From assembly GCA_016280395.1 (NCBI GenBank), contig JAEEGQ010000129.1, positions 1-64,000 on the forward strand: a stretch of DNA of 64,000 nt, in the 5' to 3' direction. This document shows, one piece after another, positions 1 through 7,355 of this stretch. The notes under the pieces are model-generated. The model was not told the origin of the DNA. It searched no databases and saw only the letters and a program-made list of their open reading frames with translations. The translations under genes and the position numbers were made by a program. Origin of the DNA: Lachnospiraceae bacterium. Lineage in GTDB: Bacteria; Bacillota; Clostridia; Lachnospirales; Lachnospiraceae. Every line of letters starts with the position of its first letter. The stretch's first letter is position 1.

Positions 1-201
1 TACCAAATGATAGGCAACGCGGATTGCCTTGTTATCTGTGGGACCTCACTTGCTCTGCCGCATATACAGGCACTTATCGATTCATTCATCGGAGAGTACA
101 TGATAATAGTCAACGCCTCCCCGACAAAGTTCGATGCCTACGCCGATGTGGTGTTCCGTGAGGATCTGGCAGAGGTGTTCGCACGCATAGAGGTAGAGTG
201 A
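1..201 (+). CDS. Sir2-family (sirtuin) protein, C-terminal fragment
   Basis: The reading frame is open at the left window edge, so only the last 66 or so residues are visible. They carry a sirtuin C-terminal pattern: an isolated GTSL segment (ICGTSL), then a beta strand and IVNASPTKFDAYADVVF, matching the GTSL...IN...T..D..AD layout that closes the NAD-binding Rossmann fold. Sirtuins are NAD-dependent protein deacylases or ADP-ribosyl transferases; some Sir2-like proteins act in phage defence. The catalytic His and zinc ribbon would lie upstream of the window, so activity cannot be judged. It is convergent with the next gene, with only 5 bases between the stop codons. Confidence 0.7.
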   Translation, partial: YQMIGNADCLVICGTSLALPHIQALIDSFIGEYMIIVNASPTKFDAYADVVFREDLAEVFARIEVE

Positions 202-206
202 GCCGG

Positions 207-1022
207 TCACATAAGCCTTTTGTAGATATCCAGCATGCTCTCCATTTGGTATTGGAGCAGCCATGCGGCATTATTGTAATCAGCTTCAGTTTTTATTACC
301 TTCAGAAGCCGGGGAAAGTATTCCTCGGTTTCTTTTATCATCCGGTAGATCCTGTCGCGGCTTAAGCCCCAGGACATCGTGGTGAGGTTGTTGCAGCGGT
401 CTATGCATTTGATAAGTGCTGCTTTAGGGTTCTGGGCTATGGCATCATAATATGCAGCCATCATCTCATCGCGGTTGGAATCCGTTGTTTTCTCGTGCGT
501 AAGGAGACGTACAAGCTCACGGGTTTCATCATTTACCGGCAGTTCTTCAAGCGTCTTTCCACAGTCTTCTACAACATCGTGCAGCATGCAGGCCGCTATG
601 ACCTCATCCTCAGTTATACCCATGGAAAGGGCATGGCAGGCGAGGTTAAGCGGATGGTAAATGTAGGGGATGGTGGATCTCTTTCTTTTCTGGCCTTCAT
701 GGGCTTCGACGGCGTAATCAACTGCTTTTAGGGTATTCTTCAGCTTGAAGTTCCTGGCGGTTGTTTTTACATATGTCTTCATGTGTTCCCAGTTGTAGAT
801 CGCATCCTTAAGCTTAAAAGTATTGGCCTTTTCCTCTACTATTGCCGATACGGAAACATCAAGCAGTTCGGCAAGCCGGATGAGTTTATCCGTGTCCGGT
901 TTGTATTCGTCACGTTCCCAGGATGATACGGCCTGAAAACTGATATCAAGCTTTTCAGCAATCTGTTCCTGCGTGAGTCTGCGCTGTTCTCTTAATGATT
1001 TGATGTTTGTCCCTATGCTCAT
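207..1022 (-). CDS. XRE helix-turn-helix / HD-domain fusion (possible alarmone hydrolase)
   Basis: The product has 271 residues. Residues 1-65 form an XRE-type helix-turn-helix (TQEQIAEKLDISFQAVSSWE). After a linker there is an HD domain of the SpoT/Mesh1 kind: HEGQKRK, then YIYHPLNLACHAL and the metal-binding LHDVVEDCG. By family knowledge such HD domains hydrolyse (p)ppGpp or related nucleotides; the fusion to a DNA-binding domain suggests a regulator that senses or destroys a nucleotide. The start at 1022 is chosen because GGAGGTG sits six bases before that ATG; an ATG at 1082 has no ribosome binding site. HD catalytic activity is inferred from the motif only. Confidence 0.75.
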   Translation of the reverse strand: MSIGTNIKSLREQRRLTQEQIAEKLDISFQAVSSWERDEYKPDTDKLIRLAELLDVSVSAIVEEKANTFKLKDAIYNWEHMKTYVKTTARNFKLKNTLKAVDYAVEAHEGQKRKRSTIPYIYHPLNLACHALSMGITEDEVIAACMLHDVVEDCGKTLEELPVNDETRELVRLLTHEKTTDSNRDEMMAAYYDAIAQNPKAALIKCIDRCNNLTTMSWGLSRDRIYRMIKETEEYFPRLLKVIKTEADYNNAAWLLQYQMESMLDIYKRLM

Positions 1023-1158
1023 AATGGCACCTCCGGTGTTTGAGAAATGTATTTGTCTCACTTCCTGTTGCAAACATATCATAACGAAAACCCTAAGATG
1101 ATTGTAGCGGGTAAGGGTTTAAGTTTCAAGAATTAATTCAAGTTGAACTTGAGTTTTG

Positions 1159-1497
1159 CTATCCGTTCGATTCCCGATAAACGCATAGATAATCAGGATC
1201 CCCGGACATGTATTTTCCATAATCAATGCGAACCGGTGATGTAACATGTTTCCCTGTACTAATATCAATAGCAGTGCCTTCGTAGCCCAAAGCCCAGCAC
1301 ATACCCATAAGGTATCCTACAGAATTGTTGCTGATACCGTAGAGACGCGTGCAATTCAAACCGGTAGGCTTGCTGCCGTTCATTGTAAGAAAACCTTCCG
1401 CCTCACATTGCTGTAAAAACTGCCGTTGAAGTTCCTTTGTGTCGCAGCAGAACCAGACGACATCTTTTTGTTCCATAAGCGATCTTAAAGTTCGCAT
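1159..1497 (-). CDS. hypothetical protein (112 aa)
   Basis: I do not recognise this protein. The start at 1497 is preceded by GAAAGGAG at good spacing; the ORF extends nine codons upstream without a ribosome binding site. It begins MRTLRSLMEQKDVVWFCC, has no signal peptide or membrane segment, and overlaps the end of the upstream MORN-like gene by 13 bases, so the two are probably translationally coupled. The C-terminal part contains DYGKYMSGDPDYLCVY. No catalytic motif is visible. Confidence 0.6.
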   Translation of the reverse strand: MRTLRSLMEQKDVVWFCCDTKELQRQFLQQCEAEGFLTMNGSKPTGLNCTRLYGISNNSVGYLMGMCWALGYEGTAIDISTGKHVTSPVRIDYGKYMSGDPDYLCVYRESNG

Positions 1498-1916
1498 CTT
1501 GTGCTCCTTTCTTCGGTCCCCCACATTAGGACCGGAATGCTGGGACTGCCTGATTGGATTACACTGTGTAATTCTTTAGGTGAGTCAACAATAGGGTATC
1601 CGGTGCCATTTAATCCGTAAGTAAATATCCCTTCATGCGTGATCGATCCGTCTTCAGACAGGAAAATACCATACTTGGGATAATTAGGCCCATAGTTCTT
1701 ATTCAGTGCAAAAACTGCATTAAGGCGTAATTGACCATTAGGATAGTATTCTTTTCCGGTCAGTAAACCTTTTATCCCGAATATTCCTTCGCGATATATA
1801 GTGCCGTCCGGATAGTAGGCCTCCCCGGCGCCGCAGGGCACATCGTGAACTGTGAAGCCCTCGTATAAGAGGATCCCGTTTTCATCATAGAGTTTCTTCC
1901 ATTCTTTTTCTGCCAT
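1485..1916 (-). CDS. MORN-repeat-like protein
   Basis: The product has 143 residues. Its first half has spaced Y-x-(D/N)-G repeats (LYEGF, EAYYPDGTIYREG, KEYYPNGQLR), typical of MORN / YwqK-type beta-hairpin repeats that mediate protein or lipid contacts. The ATG at 1916 follows AAGGAGC at normal spacing. It is the first gene of a two-gene unit with the overlapping 112-aa gene. In bacteria such proteins are sometimes antitoxin or immunity partners; no toxin is visible here, so the role is unknown. Confidence 0.6.
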   Translation of the reverse strand: MAEKEWKKLYDENGILLYEGFTVHDVPCGAGEAYYPDGTIYREGIFGIKGLLTGKEYYPNGQLRLNAVFALNKNYGPNYPKYGIFLSEDGSITHEGIFTYGLNGTGYPIVDSPKELHSVIQSGSPSIPVLMWGTEERSTRCEL

Positions 1917-1958
1917 AAATAAAGCTCCTTATAGTGTATTCCCATAAAGAGCATGAAA

Positions 1959-1985
1959 AGGGCCCCATCGTTTCGACAGGGCCCG
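1959..1985. terminator. GC-rich hairpin upstream of the MORN-like gene
   Basis: GGGCCC arms enclose a 13-base loop. T-rich sequence follows weakly on either strand (CTTTTC on minus; CCTTTTTCCC some bases downstream on plus). It may terminate stray transcription or be a leader structure. The rest of 1917-2220 shows only the plus-strand ribosome binding site at its end. Confidence 0.3.
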
Positions 1986-2220
1986 TGATATCCTTTTTCC
2001 CTATCGATCAAGCTTTAGCACCTTGCTGCGGCAGGTTGCTGTGCGGTCAGCGGGCTTGTCCCTCACGCACTCTTTATAGGTTGATTTAAGTATATTTGAG
2101 AGCGAAGATATTGTCTATCAAGAAGGGCTTGAAACACTTTTTTTATATTCAATCAAAGCTCGCTGTAAAACAAATATCTGCCTTGTTATGCTGTAAGTGT
2201 AACGAAGGGAGGTGCCTGCC

Positions 2221-2610
2221 ATGACGATGTGGAATACGAGTCTTGTGATCTTCAAAAAAGGAGCATTAAAGAACATCGGGAGGTACAGTGGCTATAAGTC
2301 AGGAGAGTGTTTTAACAGCGGCTTTATCGAGAAAGAATTCAACTTAGAAAAAATATGGAGGATCCCTCGCGGTTGGTATGACCGTATTGAGTTCCTGGAT
2401 CAAATGGATTACGGGAGCTGGCTGTATTCCTGCGACCGCAAAACGCTTCTGAGCCTTTTTGATGAATCAGGTATTGATCACGTTCCGTTGGTCGAGGGCT
2501 ACGAAATAGATGAAAGCACGGGTAAGTGCACGAGAGTAGTGCGACAGATCCCTGTTTCGGAGATCCCCGTCAGGAAGAAATACGGGCTTTTAGAAATGGA
2601 AATTTACTGA
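2221..2610 (+). CDS. hypothetical protein (129 aa)
   Basis: One of the few plus-strand genes. GGGAGG lies eight bases before the ATG at 2221, so this start is preferred over a GTG inside the ribosome binding site at 2212. The protein is soluble, rich in aromatic and charged residues (GYKSGECFNSGF, RGWYDRIEFLDQMDYGSW), and has no recognised domain. A second small gene follows 48 bases downstream on the same strand, so the two may form an operon. Confidence 0.6.
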   Translation: MTMWNTSLVIFKKGALKNIGRYSGYKSGECFNSGFIEKEFNLEKIWRIPRGWYDRIEFLDQMDYGSWLYSCDRKTLLSLFDESGIDHVPLVEGYEIDESTGKCTRVVRQIPVSEIPVRKKYGLLEMEIY

Positions 2611-2658
2611 TCAGTATCATCGGTCGATGGATATATACTTATATCAGGAGGGAATGGT

Positions 2659-3057
2659 ATGGACAAAAATATAGATGACTTTTTAGAGGATGGCGGAGTC
2701 CTTATGGATGGGGATCCCGCACCCGATATGACTGTAGAAAAAATGCGTGTTTTAGCAGAGCGCGCATCCACTGAGGAGGAGATTGCTGACGCGTTCGCTG
2801 TTGCTTCAAATAAAGCATTCTGGAGTGAAGATGCAGAATATGATTATGAAGAGGGCACTGAGAAATATGTTCAGGCCTGCAAGGTCGCAGAAGACTGGTT
2901 TGAGATATCAGATATGCTGCATGATAAAATAATAACTATTCTGAAAGCCGAAGGCCTATCAATTCCTAATGATGGAAGTATAGAGGCGCTGTATCCATTC
3001 ATGGAAAGAAATGGATACAGAGACGGCAGAGGATGGTGGATAAAAGATACTGACTGA
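2659..3057 (+). CDS. hypothetical acidic protein (132 aa)
   Basis: The start is supported by CAGGAGGG seven bases upstream. The protein is acidic and predicted alpha-helical, with DDFLEDGGVLMDGDPAPDM at the N-terminus and a Trp-rich end (GRGWWIKD). No family is recognised. It ends convergently with the terminator of the 3139-3957 gene. Confidence 0.6.
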   Translation: MDKNIDDFLEDGGVLMDGDPAPDMTVEKMRVLAERASTEEEIADAFAVASNKAFWSEDAEYDYEEGTEKYVQACKVAEDWFEISDMLHDKIITILKAEGLSIPNDGSIEALYPFMERNGYRDGRGWWIKDTD

Positions 3058-3071
3058 TTGCATAATGGCAG

Positions 3072-3107
3072 AGAAAAGAGCCGCTGAAGGCATAGCCCCG
3101 GCGGCTC
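3072..3107 (-). terminator. intrinsic terminator of the 3139-3957 gene
   Basis: On the minus strand GAGCCGC and GCGGCTC pair around a GC-rich loop and are followed by TTTTCTCT. It sits about 30 bases past the stop of the HTH gene. Confidence 0.7.
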
Positions 3108-3138
3108 CGTTGATACTCTGTAATGTAGTTATTGTGAG

Positions 3139-3957
3139 TTATGGATTCATTCGTTTGAGCATTTCGATCACAAGATCGATATCCGCATCGGATGCTGTCT
3201 TTGCTACTTCCATCAACTCGGCGAGCTTCTTGCGCTCGATCACGGTTCCCTTAGGTGCGGAGGCTTCCGCTGCAAGCGAGCTGATGATGGCGGTCATCTG
3301 TTTAGTCTGGACAGAGAAATGATCCTCGAGCGACTTTGCCCAGCCCTCCAGCTGGGCTTTTGTCATATCGCCCTTACCCTTGAGCACTTTGGCCGGATCG
3401 AAAGATCTGAGAAGGGCAGTAGATGCTTCTGAGAGATGGACCTTTTCGGAAGGTACTTTCTTTGCAGGTGCAGTGGTCTTAGGTGCAGGAGCAGCTTTGA
3501 CTTTAGATGCCGGCTTGGTTTTTACGGCGATCTTCTTAACGGGAGTTTTTACTACATCCTTTGCAGGGACAACTTGCTCCGTGACATTGGCTTCCGGCTT
3601 TTTATCAGGCTTTTTTGCCTTCTGTTTCTTCGGTGCTGCAGCTTCCTCTTTGGCAACGGGGGCGGGTTCTTCCTTTTCCAGTTCCAGAGTGGCCTTTTCT
3701 GATTTTTCTTCGGATGTCGCTTTCTTTACAGATTTAGCAGGTTTTACTTCCTCTGCGGGTATTGCAGTAAGTTCCTCCCTTGTGCAGACAAGTGCCTCGC
3801 AAAGCTGGTCGAGAACTGCCTCGTAGGGCTCTTTTGAACCGTTTACCCACGCCTTGATGGTGGAAGAGGACAGATGGAGGATCTGCGAGAGACTGTCTAC
3901 GGTCATCCCGCTCCTGTCCATAAGTATTTTTAACTGAGTTACTTTTTTCTTTGCCAT
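3139..3957 (-). CDS. helix-turn-helix protein with Lys/Ala/Pro-rich linker
   Basis: The product has 272 residues. Residues 1-65 form a helix-turn-helix (MTVDSLSQILHLSSSTIKAW). Residues 70-190 are a low-complexity linker rich in Lys, Ala, Pro and Glu (for example KKQKAKKPDKKPEANV and TKPASKVKAAPAPKTTAP), resembling histone H1-like bacterial tails. The C-terminal 80 residues are helical (LEGWAKSLEDHFSVQTKQM). It probably binds DNA both specifically and nonspecifically. The start at 3957 follows GAAGGGATT; an upstream ATG lacks a ribosome binding site. The 600-base upstream region holds repeated motifs that could be its operators, but that is inference. Confidence 0.65.
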   Translation of the reverse strand: MAKKKVTQLKILMDRSGMTVDSLSQILHLSSSTIKAWVNGSKEPYEAVLDQLCEALVCTREELTAIPAEEVKPAKSVKKATSEEKSEKATLELEKEEPAPVAKEEAAAPKKQKAKKPDKKPEANVTEQVVPAKDVVKTPVKKIAVKTKPASKVKAAPAPKTTAPAKKVPSEKVHLSEASTALLRSFDPAKVLKGKGDMTKAQLEGWAKSLEDHFSVQTKQMTAIISSLAAEASAPKGTVIERKKLAELMEVAKTASDADIDLVIEMLKRMNP

Positions 3958-4098
3958 GTCATTAATCCCTTCAATACATATATTGGTGTTTGGTATTATC
4001 ATTTCTATGATAAGTATATCACAGGAAATGCAGGATGTCCGCACTCCGGAACTATTTTTCCGTTCTATTTAAGCAAGCGAAAAGGATATCATGCGTTG

Positions 4099-4314
4099 AA
4101 TGAAATAGTCAACGCGACCTTTCCCTATTACGATTCGCTCTTTCTAGTACCCTGGTAGGCGGCGCTTCTATATCAGAGTAAATGCAGTTTTTCCGTGGGA
4201 TAGCACCATTTGTTGTGTTTACATTGAAAAGCGCTGCACCGGCCATATGCACAACAAAAATGAAATAGTTAACGCGACCAATTTCATCGGTATTGATGAT
4301 AATAGTCGCGTTAA
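4099..4314. repeat. GTCGCGTTAACTATTTCAT repeats
   Basis: Two direct copies of a ~20-base motif lie at 4099-4119 and 4259-4279, differing at one position within the aligned core. A shorter inverted copy (GTCGCGTTAA) is at 4305-4314. On the minus strand the motif contains TTGACT or TTAACT, so it could overlap -35 boxes. Operator, iteron or promoter repeat are all possible. Confidence 0.6.
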
Positions 4315-4364
4315 GTTTTTCTATGAAACACCGTAATCGCCGGTACTGCTTACATTTTCACAGA

Positions 4365-4376
4365 GAACGCATGTTC
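4365..4376. promoter_or_regulatory. LexA/DinR-type box 1
   Basis: GAACGCATGTTC is a perfect GAAC-N4-GTTC palindrome, as in the Gram-positive SOS box (CGAACRNRYGTTCG). On the minus strand it falls between a possible TTGTAA -35 and a TGAAAA -10. Confidence 0.5.
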
Positions 4377-4408
4377 GGTTACAAGCTATTCGCTAAATCC
4401 AGATTTAA

Positions 4409-4422
4409 CGAACAAATGTTCG
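4409..4422. promoter_or_regulatory. LexA/DinR-type box 2
   Basis: CGAACAAATGTTCG fits the Bacillus LexA consensus CGAACRNRYGTTCG at every position. It lies about 45 bases from the first box. Two boxes so close together make chance less likely. No obvious SOS gene is adjacent. Confidence 0.55.
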
Positions 4423-4557
4423 CAAGCATACGTTTGACGGGTCGTTTTTGCGGCTTTTTCCTTTTCTCGCTGTTTAATAGATCAGTGTTTCCCTTACCAT
4501 TTTATCATTTTTCAAGCTGTTATTACAATACTTTTGATTTCTCCACTACCGTATTAC

Positions 4558-4758
4558 TTATTTGTTGGTAACGATCGTGAATTCATTATTTAGCCCCTCG
4601 CCGCAGTCGTAGAGATGTTCTATGGCCTTTTGAGCCTCCCTGCGGGTCTTAAAGTTTTTTCCTTCAGCCTTGTCGAAGGTATTGATAAAATGGTCCGTCT
4701 CGACATCCCGGACAAATCCCTCCTGTAAGCTGAATCGGTTCGTCCACATAATCTTCAT
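4558..4758 (-). CDS. hypothetical protein (66 aa)
   Basis: Small soluble protein beginning MKIMWTNRFSLQEGF. AAGGAG lies twelve bases before the ATG, slightly long. No family recognised. It is the last gene of a minus-strand series running from 6678 and is 46 bases beyond the 239-aa gene. Confidence 0.55.
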   Translation of the reverse strand: MKIMWTNRFSLQEGFVRDVETDHFINTFDKAEGKNFKTRREAQKAIEHLYDCGEGLNNEFTIVTNK

Positions 4759-4804
4759 TTTGTTTTGTTTCTCCTTCTTTTCAAATAATCTATAAAAAAT
4801 AACC

Positions 4805-5524
4805 TTAAAAAAGCCATTCTTTACCGAATAAACAGATCCTGAATCTCCTAAAAGAGTCCGTGACTATCTCCGGGGCATCCCTTTTTGCAAAGACAAGTTC
4901 CGCCTGATAAATCCTAGGATTTTCCTGATTCTTCAAGTCAGAATACCGATTGTTGGCTTCTTCTATTGTCTTAAATCTTTCCTCTTCAGGAGTCGTTCCG
5001 TTCCTGCTCCAGCGAACGAGCCAGTCTCCTTTGTATTCGGGCGGCAAAAAGCCCTTAAGGTACTCTGCTCCCCTCTTGCAGCCGCGCGTTTCCAGATGGG
5101 ATATTGCGATCCGGAGATTATCATAAATAGCCTCGCCCATGTATTCCCTGAAAATATCGAGCGTTGAGGGCTCATCAAGGCTCCGGACATCCGTGACATA
5201 AAGCGCGGAAACATTAAAGCAATACGGCTTAGATGCCTCGTCTGCTGAAAATCTGTTTGGATCGATCATCTCAGCAAGTTTTGTAAAAGATACGCGTGTT
5301 AATTGATCACCGTAATGGAAATAACCAAAAGCGATGTCTAAAGGTTCGATCGTAGATTCTTTAAAGTTCGGTACCGTCTCTTTGCTTACAACTTGCCCGA
5401 CATACTTATCGTACGGGAAATGCTCGCCATATGCGTCGTGAAAATCCTTGCTCTTAGATATCTTGCCGAACACAACGCCTTCCTTTTCTTTGTTAACGAA
5501 ATAGTCTAAATCAATGCGTCCCAT
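4805..5524 (-). CDS. hypothetical protein (239 aa)
   Basis: Soluble 239-residue protein with no recognised domain, beginning MGRIDLDYFVNKEKEGVVFG. The C-terminal half has EEANNRYSDLKNQENP and FAKRDAPEIVTDSFRRF. AAGGAG lies ten bases before the start. The start overlaps the end of the upstream 70-aa gene by 14 bases, which suggests translational coupling. Confidence 0.6.
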   Translation of the reverse strand: MGRIDLDYFVNKEKEGVVFGKISKSKDFHDAYGEHFPYDKYVGQVVSKETVPNFKESTIEPLDIAFGYFHYGDQLTRVSFTKLAEMIDPNRFSADEASKPYCFNVSALYVTDVRSLDEPSTLDIFREYMGEAIYDNLRIAISHLETRGCKRGAEYLKGFLPPEYKGDWLVRWSRNGTTPEEERFKTIEEANNRYSDLKNQENPRIYQAELVFAKRDAPEIVTDSFRRFRICLFGKEWLF

Positions 5525-5723
5525 ATACAGGATTCTCCTTGTGGTAATATTCCTTTATCCCCATTTTGTCGGCAAGGACGGCCAGAGTTTTATCATAATC
5601 TTCCCGCTCGATGGCACCTGCATTGAGCAGGATATCGAGCGTGTGCTTCTGATAAGTGAACAGGAATTCCTTATTGTCTCCGCTAGGCTTGTGGCTCAGG
5701 CATTCTTCGATGCTATAGAACAT
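5511..5723 (-). CDS. hypothetical protein (70 aa)
   Basis: Small protein beginning MFYSIEECLSHK, with AAAGGAG at good spacing before the ATG. Predicted helical and soluble (LLNAGAIEREDYDKTLAVLA). It overlaps the downstream 239-aa gene by 14 bases. Function unknown. Confidence 0.55.
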   Translation of the reverse strand: MFYSIEECLSHKPSGDNKEFLFTYQKHTLDILLNAGAIEREDYDKTLAVLADKMGIKEYYHKENPVYGTH

Positions 5724-5787
5724 ACACGGCTCTCCTTTCTGACATATTGGAAATAAGAGTTGTCCCTATAAATATGACATCTGTTTT

Positions 5788-6678
5788 TCAATTGAAATAC
5801 CCGTCACCCCAAAAACCTCTGCCCTCTTCCGCTGCCTGATGCTGAAGATCCGCAAAATAATCGGCATACTTGCAGTTTGGCTGTATTTCCATGGTCTGTG
5901 CAAATCCTTCTGTTACCAGGAGCTCCTGGAGCATCACGAGCCCGTCCGCAGTATCAAGAAGCCAAACATATACCAGCTGCCTACCGTATTTATCAGTGTT
6001 CTGTGCATCGTACTCGATATATACTTCTCTGCCTTCGACAAGCTCTGTAGTCCGGTCGCTGGCGTATTTACCCTGCTCGGTATTCTTCTCCTCTTCCCAA
6101 GAAACGCTTTCGGGCGTGTTGATCCCGATCAGCCTGAATTTCATGGACGGGAACTCTTTTAGGCTTATCGTATCTCCGTCAAATACGTAATCGCACAAAA
6201 AAGGCCCGAGTAAATCATCCCTTTCCGGGAAAGAAATTTCTTCGTTCTGTTTTCTTCCGTTGATGATCAGTTCCGAATACCTGTCGAGATTGAGTTTGAA
6301 GGTATCAATGTGCTCTTTAGCGCCTTCTTTTATCTTCTCTTTTCCGTAATCGATGAGGTCAGCCTCGTCGTTTTCAGCCTGCTTTGCTGCCGCTGACGGG
6401 TCAAAAACGGATCCTAATGCGCTCCCTATCCTTGAGGAGATATCATGCGCTGCCTGCCCCAGAGTTATTCCGAGATTTCCGGCATAATCCGCAAGATTCT
6501 CTCCTATCCCGTTCGCGGTATTTGTGAGGATCTCGCGCGGGGATTGTCCGTCCGAGATCGAATCGTAAGCGTGCTCTGCAGCGGACTCCGCAACGGCCAG
6601 GGCGCAGCCGCTGCAAAAAAACATAATCAGTAATGCGGTAGAAAAGAAAAATGCCGCTTTTTTGGCACTTTTCCGCAT
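5788..6678 (-). CDS. secreted thermonuclease-family (SNase) protein
   Basis: The product has 296 residues. It starts MRKSAKKAAFFFSTALLIMF, a secretion signal ending near CSGC, so it may be exported or lipid-anchored. The central 100 residues are an unassigned linker. The last 130 residues are a staphylococcal-nuclease-like domain: DYVFDGDTISL, FRLIGINTPES, then EGREVYIEYD and DKYGRQLVYVWL, matching the Ca-binding Asp and Arg/Glu catalytic layout of the SNase fold. It would cleave DNA or RNA outside the membrane. The start at 6678 has AAAGGAG at eight bases; upstream ATGs are too close or unsupported. It lies in an operon with membrane and pilin-like genes, so a role at the conjugation surface is plausible. 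Confidence 0.8.
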   Translation of the reverse strand: MRKSAKKAAFFFSTALLIMFFCSGCALAVAESAAEHAYDSISDGQSPREILTNTANGIGENLADYAGNLGITLGQAAHDISSRIGSALGSVFDPSAAAKQAENDEADLIDYGKEKIKEGAKEHIDTFKLNLDRYSELIINGRKQNEEISFPERDDLLGPFLCDYVFDGDTISLKEFPSMKFRLIGINTPESVSWEEEKNTEQGKYASDRTTELVEGREVYIEYDAQNTDKYGRQLVYVWLLDTADGLVMLQELLVTEGFAQTMEIQPNCKYADYFADLQHQAAEEGRGFWGDGYFN

Positions 6679-6697
6679 GTCCATCACTCCTTTCTTT

Positions 6698-7300
6698 TTA
6701 GAGAAATAGAGACTTACACACCAGGAAATCAAGTAACAAGAAAACGACAAATGAAAGGTCCTCGGCTACACTGCCGGTACGCCAAGGTGTGAATCTAATA
6801 CGTTTGTTGGAAAATGGATACAGCAAACACAGACCGCCAAAAGCAGTGTCGGCAACAATATGGCTATAAATCCCGCTAAATGCCCCAAATCGGGCCGCAA
6901 ATACGAGATGCATAGGAATTCCTGCCCCATGCACAATCGGGGTTGTTACAGCCCGGATAATAGCAAATAACGCCAACCATACAGCGGGGTAATGAGAGAA
7001 CCCACGATGCTTAACGTGTACCGCGGCACGTTTGAAAAATTCCTGTCCCCGCCACGGGATATGGGATAGTGCTCGAATCACGGCCTGCAAAATCCATACC
7101 GGCAGGAAGAGGATCCCGAGCAGACTCCTGCTGATATAACTTTCGGTTGTATCAAAGTCCGGCACGAGAGCGGCATAAGCAGAAACCGCTATCGCTATGC
7201 TGCAGTCCAGTGAGCTTATCTCGGGTTTAAAGTGTCTTGCCAAAAGGCAGATCGAGCCTGTAGCAAGTACAGCTGCCGCCTGATGCGACTTTCTGGTCAT
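6698..7300 (-). CDS. YdjM/DUF457-like membrane metal-dependent hydrolase
   Basis: A 200-residue polytopic membrane protein. Family marks are ALVPDFDTTES near residue 50, KHRGFSHYP near residue 100 and SHIVADTAFGGL near residue 150; these supply the His and Asp residues conserved in the YdjM (LexA-regulated inner membrane) family. The substrate is unknown in the family. The ATG at 7300 follows AAAGGAGG; the preceding TTG is in the spacer. It is 19 bases upstream of the thermonuclease gene. Confidence 0.7.
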   Translation of the reverse strand: MTRKSHQAAAVLATGSICLLARHFKPEISSLDCSIAIAVSAYAALVPDFDTTESYISRSLLGILFLPVWILQAVIRALSHIPWRGQEFFKRAAVHVKHRGFSHYPAVWLALFAIIRAVTTPIVHGAGIPMHLVFAARFGAFSGIYSHIVADTAFGGLCLLYPFSNKRIRFTPWRTGSVAEDLSFVVFLLLDFLVCKSLFL

Positions 7301-7355
7301 CAAAGCCTCCTTTCAAAAAGAGAAACTTCTCTGACCAGATTTTAGCCGTTATTTT

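Larger units (their letters stand above)
3958..4557. other. 600-base intergenic region with repeats and LexA-like boxes
   Basis: No convincing gene is present. The region contains three copies of a GTCGCGTT(A/G)A motif and two LexA-type boxes, listed separately. Short ORFs on both strands lack ribosome binding sites. It lies upstream of the helix-turn-helix gene and could be a control region or an origin. Confidence 0.6.

Noticed and set aside
3380..3826. 148-aa plus-strand ORF opposite the Lys/Ala/Pro linker
   Set aside because: Low-complexity shadow without a ribosome binding site.
4293..4571. 92-aa plus-strand ORF in the repeat region
   Set aside because: No ribosome binding site, contains the LexA boxes, and has unusual composition. 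A minus-strand frame of about 80 codons there also lacks a start signal.
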